Part shown: positions 20,917 through 25,770 of the stretch, piece by piece
How positions within the stretch are numbered: the stretch's first letter is position 1
Layout: each line of letters begins with the position of its first letter
Source of the DNA: Circinella minor
Lineage: Eukaryota > Mucoromycota > Mucoromycetes > Mucorales > Lichtheimiaceae
Direction: 5' to 3'
Assembly: GCA_016758965.1 (NCBI GenBank)
Contig: JAEPRB010000398.1
Span: 1 to 25,770, forward strand
Length of the DNA stretch: 25,770 bases
The notes under the pieces: generated by a model
The model's database searches: none
What the model saw: only the letters and a program-made list of their open reading frames with translations
Told to the model about the DNA's origin: nothing
Position numbers and translations under genes: made by a program

Positions 20917-21057
20917 GTCGCGTCTGCAGCGGGTTTTGTTCCCAGTACCGCGTCAGCTTCAAATGTGACGTCGAAGCGACGATTTTAACCCAGGAATCCG
21001 GGTCGTCGCCGGGTAAATACTTCTACCTAACGTATTTACCCGTTGGTTACTTTTATT
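20917..21057. other. GC-rich block directly upstream of the tRNA-Ile gene
   Basis: About 140 bp are roughly half G+C while the surroundings are mostly A/T. The block contains several CGTC/GACG motifs and a perfect 11-bp inverted repeat. It has no coding frame of note. It could be the remains of an element inserted next to a tRNA gene, as many LTR and other retroelements do, or a tRNA regulatory region. Confidence 0.45.
21010..21042. repeat. Perfect 11-bp hairpin in the GC-rich block
   Basis: CGGGTAAATAC (21010-21020) and GTATTTACCCG (21032-21042) with an 11-nt loop. Confidence 0.8.
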
Positions 21058-21173
21058 CATCACCTATCTGTTCCTCCATATATTGTCTCCCTTATTTCTA
21101 TTTATATTATTTATTATTATTACCTCCGTCGTCTCTCCCGTTTATAATATCCTTTTCCTCTTATGTTATTATG

Positions 21174-21341
21174 AAAGATCATCTTTATGATCTTTAATTA
21201 ATTCTTTTGTGTTATCTCGTATGGATCAATATGATCCATATTCTGGTTTTAATTTATTTATTTTTGATTTTCATTATTTCTTATTCTTATCAAGACAACG
21301 ATTATGTCGTTTGCATAATATTATTATTTTAATAATATTAT
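21174..21341. repeat. Cluster of three perfect hairpins
   Basis: AAAGATCAT/ATGATCTTT (21174-21182, 21187-21195), TATGGATCA/TGATCCATA (21220-21228, 21232-21240) and ATAATATTATT/AATAATATTAT (21315-21325, 21331-21341). The stems are 9, 9 and 11 bp with loops of 4, 3 and 5 nt. Confidence 0.75.
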
Positions 21342-21641
21342 CATGTTCATATTCATATTTGGAAATATTATTTTTATTTTGTTTTTATATAAATACCATC
21401 CAAAATAATAATAATAAAAAAGAAAATCAATTAACGAATTAACTAACTATCTAATTGTCGAGTTATCTATCTAATTATCAACTAGTCTACTTGTTTCTTA
21501 TTTTACCTTCCTCACCTTCTTTATTATCATTTCCCTTGTGGCATAGTTTATTGTGTTTCATCTACCGAAGAATCCTGGTTATTATTGTTAATGTTAAGGT
21601 GCAGCGATTAGTCATATAAACTTACAATGGATCTGACATAA

Positions 21642-21864
21642 TAACACGTTGTGTGGTAGTTTTGTTTGGTCAGACCAAAGATAAGGTTCACATGACTTGT
21701 GAATTAAAATTGATCCTTGGGTAGTCATGTGACCATTCAAGTATGTATAAATATGGCCGAATTAATAAATCTTCATCTTTTCTAGCTCTTTCACTTTTAC
21801 TTTTACCTTTTCTTTTCTTTTATTTTAACAGACTTTTCAATAAGGGAATCTCCACCACATGTCA
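21642..21864 (+). repeat. 5' LTR of the TRIM-like element
   Basis: Starts TAACACGTTGTGTGG and ends CCACCACATGTCA. TATAAATA at 21746-21753 is a likely promoter. Compared with the 3' LTR it lacks an 11-bp insertion near the TATA box. About nine of the ten or so substitutions are transitions. Confidence 0.88.
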
Positions 21865-22696
21865 AATTGGGGGGGTTGACTGGGATAATATCCCAAGTGG
21901 CGGCTACCTTGTCTGTGGTAGTCCCACTATAAAAACATGCCGTGGTTGAGCAATTATTATTTTCATGATCAAGTCTTATTTTATTATTATTATTTGTGGC
22001 CCTTGTTGTCTCTGCCGTAATTATATTTCTTCCGTGCCTCTCCGTTCCTATTTTTATTTGTTTCAAGAAGTTGTTTTGCAAGATGTTCTGTTGACGATTC
22101 CAACGATTCCGACTTTTTCTTCTTATTATTATTTTTGTCTTTTCTATCCGTGGCACCTAACAAATTCCCCAGCAACACCCTATTGGCCAAGAAGTTCGCA
22201 AGAAGGCAGTATCAAGGAACAGTACCTTGGATACGTCGTGCCCTTGGTTCTTAGGTTGGCTCTTGGTGGGTCGGTGTTGGCGTGGTTGGTCTTATTGTGT
22301 GGGTGGCCAGTTTAGTGTCATTTTCTTTTGGTTTTCTGTTGCTCTGGTCGGTCTCATATGGTCTTGTCTGTTCTGTTCTGTTGTGTCTCTTCGGTTTGTC
22401 CGTCATTTTGGTTATCTCGGTTTGTGCTTGTGATAAAAAAAAATAGTTTTTTTTGGGTAGTTTGTTGTCTGTTATCTCTTGTACGCCTTTTTTTTATCTA
22501 TATTTCTTATATCTTCGATTTGTATCTATATGTTTCTTATATCTTCAATTTATATTTGATTTTTTCTTTTTTTTGTTCCCTAATTTTTTTTATTGTTTTG
22601 TCTATCTATTATCCTGTTGTTATCTATCTTGTCTCTTTCTCTTTTGTTGCCTATCAACTGTCTTCCGCTCCTTTACTTTGGTCTTGTGGGGGGTAT
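21865..22696. other. Internal region of the TRIM-like element
   Basis: No gag/pol. At its start lie a palindrome GGGATAATATCCC (21883-21895) and a nested hairpin: AGTGG..CCACT outside and CTACC..GGTAG inside, at 21896-21928. Placed just after the primer-binding position, this could be a packaging or dimerisation signal. The rest is T-rich with low-complexity frames. Confidence 0.55.
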
Positions 22697-22930
22697 TGAC
22701 ACGTTGTGTGGTAGTTTTGTTTGGTCAGACCAAAGATAAGGTTCACGTGATTTGTGAATTAGAATTGATCCTTAGGTAGTCATGTGACCATTCAAGTAGG
22801 TATAAATATGGGCGGTTTAGCTGCGAATTAATAAATCTTCATCTTTTCTAGCTCTTTCACTTTTACTTTTACCTTTTCTTTTCTTTTATTTTGACAGACT
22901 TTTTAACAAGGGAATCTCCACCACGTGTCA
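22697..22930 (+). repeat. 3' LTR of the TRIM-like element
   Basis: Starts TGACACGTTGTGTGG, ends CCACCACGTGTCA; TATAAATA at 22801-22808. TGACACGT and ACGTGTCA form an 8-bp inverted terminus. Confidence 0.88.
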
Positions 22931-22934
22931 ATAA

Positions 22935-23972
22935 TGACACGTTGTGTGTGAGATTTTCCGGCCTCATCCACTTTGGCACTCACGTGATGGAGTTGGCCAC
23001 CAAATATGGCATAACTTGGGAAGAAATATTCTACCAAAACCTTCTCCCGAAATAGCCGATTTTCTTATCATCTCTTTTATTTCTTATTATTATTATTATC
23101 TTTATTTTCTGATACAATTCTTATCTTTTTATTTGAAGAATATCCCCTTTTGTTACTATATATTAATATATATCTTTACGTAATTCCTTGTATATCATTG
23201 TTATTTTATACTCGGTATTATTTTATTCTTTAACTTATTTGTATTTAATGATGACTATTGTATTATCATTATTTTTCTTATTGTGTTAGTTCCTAATCTG
23301 TATTTTTATTTTTACTACCCTCTTTGATTAGCATGATTTTTATGCTCGACGCTAATTCATCGTATTGAAACCTTTATCTTATTGCCCTATTTACTCTTCC
23401 TTATCATACCCGTTCTTTAATTTTTGTCTTCTTCTTATCCGATATTTTCTCTTTTTATTTCTTACTGTATATTATGTCAATCTTGTTGTCACACTTTAAA
23501 TGATATAATTCCATTATATGGAATATTTCCCGTACTCTTATATATGATTATCTATCGAAATATAGATCATATATTTACTAGTTAGAAACAGCTCTTTTCC
23601 ATTTTAGAATTCGAGTATAAATAGCAATTAGAAAATTGTTAATAAAAAATTTATCTTATTCTGGTTATTTGATCGTTTGGAATTGTATTGACGTGGATTT
23701 GCATTATTGATTTGGGATAATCTTAGTGAAATCATCGTTGGATCATATTTTGTTTATTTCTTTTATTATTGTTTTATTTTATTTCTACCTTTACTATTTA
23801 CTACACACAACCCTTAACTTCTCTGAACCCGTTTATCTATTTATTTATTTTATCATTTTTCTCTTCCTTTATTTTCTCTTCCTTTATTTTCTATTCTTTA
23901 TTTTTTTTTTATTTCTATTTTATTCTTACCTTTTGTCAATCATACACATAACACTAAGCACCACACGTGTCA
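22935..23972 (+). repeat. Probable solo LTR (or related TGACACGT-ended element), ~1.04 kb
   Basis: Begins TGACACGTTGTGTGTGAG and ends CACCACACGTGTCA, so it shares the inverted TGACACGT terminus of the preceding element although the interior is unrelated. A TATAAATAG box lies at about 23615. No coding frame is credible; the interior is T-rich. The 5' flank is ATAA and the 3' flank GCTT, so the two sides do not match as a target duplication. Confidence 0.5.
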
Positions 23973-23976
23973 GCTT

Positions 23977-24016
23977 TGACACGTTTTGTGGTGAGGTTTC
24001 CGTCCTCACCCACTTA
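23977..24016 (+). repeat. Start of a third TGACACGT-ended unit
   Basis: About 40 bp align with the first 40 bp of the unit at 22935, including TTTCCG and CCTCA(C/T)CCACTT. It contains a GGTGAGG/CCTCACC hairpin. The other end was not found. Confidence 0.5.
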
Positions 24017-24520
24017 ATAACAAAGGTTTAGACCCAGAATTTCTTTTCTGTTCTTTATTGGCTCGGATGGAAAATTTATTCTTCCATAGTCAATCATTCT
24101 ATTCCCTTTTCTGTCTATCAAAACCCATCGCCCTAATCCATTATCATTTATTTCTTTTTCTACCCCTTTTTTTTTTTTTGACTTTATCAATTATTTTATC
24201 AGCATTTTTTGTTGTATCCATTATCTTTATTATTCCTTTTTCGTTATCCGTGCACTCTTGCATTATTCTTATTTTTATCTTTACCATTTCTGTACTTCTT
24301 TATTTCCATATGTTTATTCTGTATAATTTTTTTTCTATTTATTATTCTTGTTATCATCCTATCTACTAGGCTACTATCTACCCTATTGTCATATTTTCTT
24401 GTTGTCAATTACTACTCCATTTTAACCTTATCTTATTCTATGCCTTTTTACTTATTTTTGTTAGAATGTCATGATCTGATATATTTATGATTATACCTTC
24501 ATACTAAAGTTCCTAGTACA
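24017..24520. other. T-rich region, no gene recognised
   Basis: Long Phe/Leu/Ile-rich open frames arise from T-rich composition and show no domain or splice structure. It may be the interior of the third TGACACGT unit. Confidence 0.4.
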
Positions 24521-24620
24521 CCGATCCAGATCGGATTTTTGGAAATCCAGATTGTCCATGGATTAGAGAATTGCAATCCGAATCCGTTTCGTAAAAATCT
24601 GGATTGAATCCGTAATCCAT
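24521..24620. repeat. Cluster of ATCC/GGAT motifs with inverted arms
   Basis: At least nine ATCC or GGAT copies occur in 100 bp. AATCCAGATT (24544-24553) pairs perfectly with AATCTGGATT (24596-24605). It may be a worn transposon terminus. Confidence 0.5.
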
Positions 24621-25060
24621 AATGCAAAAGAATCAATTAGATGAAAATTTAGGCTATATAGTAGATGTCACAGTATTTTTTCATGAGAGAAGGTATTTTA
24701 CAAGATTGTGTATGGTAGTCGTTTGAGATCGTTTAAGAAAAGTAAAACATTGGTAATAGAGGTGTATTGTTTTTAGATGATTTTATTATTTTGGTTTGAA
24801 AAACATAATAGATAATTGTTTCTACTCCTCTTACCTTGTAAGTTGATAAAAAACTTACGGCAAGCTTTGAATTGTGTGCCCGTAAACCTCAAATTTTATT
24901 GGCCAAATATTTGGCCTACCAATAAATACCATTTTGACTGCTATTTCCTCATTTGACTTTGGCATTTTGACTTTGATTTTTTTTTTTTCGTTTTTTTAAA
25001 GTTTTTGTTATCAATTCTTTATTTATTTTTTCCCCTGAATTTTCTTTGATCTATAATAAT
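24621..25060. promoter_or_regulatory. Upstream region of the MULE-like gene, with a 16-bp perfect palindrome
   Basis: GGCCAAATATTTGGCC at 24901-24916 is perfectly self-complementary and lies about 145 bp before the ATG at 25061. A GTAAGTT/AACTTAC hairpin is at about 24838-24857. CCAATAAATA follows the palindrome at 24919-24928. Confidence 0.4.
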
Positions 25061-25321
25061 ATGGAAAACTATCTTACTACCACATTTATCACTCGATCTG
25101 AAAATGATGGTACACCTATAACGTTGACTATTCTAAGATTAGAATATCGTGATTGGATCAAAGATCAAGAAGCAATCTACAACTATAGATTTTATAATAA
25201 AACTAAAAGTGATGGTGGACGTAGACTTAAGAACAATGAATATCTTGAACATGGATATATACATCCTCCACCTGGTCAAAAACGTGGCAGAGAAATGAAT
25301 CATTTATTTTCAATGAAGTAA
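25061..25321 (+). CDS. Short ORF, probable first exon of a MULE-like transposase gene
   Basis: ATG at 25061 opens 86 codons. The sequence is polar and basic (NYRFYNKTKSDGGRRLKNN) and resembles the FAR1/WRKY-GCM1-type DNA-binding start of MULE-like proteins. A GTAATA donor at 25318 would end it in phase 2, but the next supported exon at 25433 needs phase 0, so the join is unresolved: a missing exon, another donor or an indel. It could also be a separate small gene. Confidence 0.45.
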   Translation: MENYLTTTFITRSENDGTPITLTILRLEYRDWIKDQEAIYNYRFYNKTKSDGGRRLKNNEYLEHGYIHPPPGQKRGREMNHLFSMK

Positions 25322-25432
25322 TATTTTTAATAATTTGGTTTATATACATAATCAGATATTTTTCATTTATTTTTTATAAGTATTTAGTAATTTATTTTCT
25401 TTTCATTACATGATTAATTAAATATATGTTAG

Positions 25433-25770
25433 CGATTTGCCTGCCAATGAAGTGGTCCCCCTCGAGGAGAAAAATCATTTTGTTGCAATTGCCAGGCAGG
25501 ATTCACTGCCTTTGTTAATAACGACAGTGTAGACAAGAACATGATCACGGTACAATACTGGCGTAAGCATACTGGTCATGAACCTGGCAGCAACATAGAT
25601 ACAACTTCCGGTACACTCCCTCGGTTTGTGATAGAATTCATCTAAGCTCAAGTGGAGAAAAGTCTTACCTGGAGAAATATTAAACATATGCTTCGTCTTG
25701 ACAAAGATGTTCTTGAAAATATCTTGGATAGCGAAGACTATGATCAATTACCACAATCAGTGAGAATTGA
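25433..25770 (+). CDS. MULE-like transposase fragment, zinc-binding N-terminal part, runs off window; two in-frame stops
   Basis: After an acceptor at TGTTAG (25432) the frame reads a Cys-rich module (FACQ, then stop, SGPPR, CCNCQAGFTAFV), ITVQYWRKHTGHEPGS, then VEKSLTWRNIKHMLRL. This order (Cys/His finger, KHTGH, W-x-x-I-K-x-x-L-R) is familiar from the N-terminal region of fungal MULE-like proteins. TGA at 25448-25450 sits where Trp or Arg is usual, and TAA at 25643-25645 sits where Gln fits. The frame continues to the window end without frameshift. The catalytic domain is outside the window. Confidence 0.6.

Larger units (their letters stand above)
21642..22930 (+). mobile_element. Small non-autonomous LTR retrotransposon (TRIM-like)
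   Basis: Two direct repeats of 223 and 234 bp enclose 832 bp. The flanks share a 4-bp duplication, ATAA (21638-21641 and 22931-22934). The 5' LTR is followed by a G-rich stretch (TTGGGGGGGTTGACTGGG) in primer-binding-site position. The 3' LTR is preceded by a six-G polypurine-like tract (22688-22693). No gag or pol frame exists, so it must be mobilised in trans. Strand follows the TATA box, primer-site and polypurine order. Confidence 0.82.

Noticed and set aside
22328..24490. Membrane protein genes from long Phe/Leu/Ile-rich open frames
   Set aside because: They arise from T-rich DNA, overlap LTR-type units and have no domain, splice sites or consistent start.
1651..25645. Reassigned genetic code with TAA as glutamine
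   Set aside because: TGA and TAG interruptions also occur, TAA is the apparent final stop of several genes (for example 2575 and 9476), and the one intact gene has no internal TAA. Mutation is simpler, though not excluded.
25475..25747. Minus-strand 90-codon gene
   Set aside because: It is the antisense shadow of the plus-strand MULE-like exon, which has recognisable motifs.

Overview
The window looks like a transposon graveyard from an AT-rich fungal nuclear genome. Evidence for a eukaryote: multi-exon genes with short (about 40-130 nt) GT..AG introns, one intronless eukaryotic tRNA-Ile(AAU), LTR elements with TATA boxes, and no operons or Shine-Dalgarno spacing. The mix of mobile genes (Tc1/mariner-IS630-like, Tnp2/CACTA-like, Crypton with a GCR1_C tail, MULE-like) fits an early-diverging fungus such as a member of Mucoromycota. 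That assignment is inference; no ribosomal or housekeeping protein gene is present.

Layout. 1-~5340: a DNA transposon with perfectly identical terminal inverted repeats of at least 211 bp (1-211 and 4887-5097). The repeats are part of a degenerate tandem array with a period of about 22 bp that runs on to about 5340, so the left end lies outside the window. It carries a small coiled-coil ORF, a three-exon DD34E transposase (A, plus strand) and a convergent two-exon protein (B, minus strand). B is a paralogue of A in which all three catalytic positions are changed (D,D,E to G,N,D) with the second-to-third spacing preserved. 6791-8257: a 23-bp-TIR element with subterminal GTGAAC arrays and a decayed gene. 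8414-9478: an intact four-exon gene of unknown function. About 9619-14472: a Crypton (tyrosine recombinase plus Pro/Gln linker plus GCR1_C domain), bracketed by a short inverted repeat. 14539-17738: a four-exon Tnp2-type (CACTA/EnSpm) transposase, followed upstream by a three-exon coiled-coil gene at 18209-18937. 20833-20905: tRNA-Ile, followed by a GC-rich block. 21642-22930: a small non-autonomous LTR retrotransposon (TRIM-like) with a 4-bp target duplication. It is abutted by two more LTR-like units, each junction having inverted TGACACGT ends exactly 4 bp apart. 25061-25770: the start of a MULE-like gene running off the window.

A pattern crosses all of this. Nearly every transposase-type reading frame continues in frame through one or more single nonsense codons (13 seen: 8 TAA, 4 TGA, 1 TAG), with no frameshift needed once introns are placed. 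They sit where Gln, Arg or Trp codons would be natural, so C-to-T/G-to-A decay (RIP-like or methylation-linked) is the simplest explanation. Readthrough or codon reassignment should still be excluded. The two candidates for a new biological system are the active/inactive transposase pair with its periodic long termini, and the head-to-tail LTR junctions with fixed 4-bp spacers.
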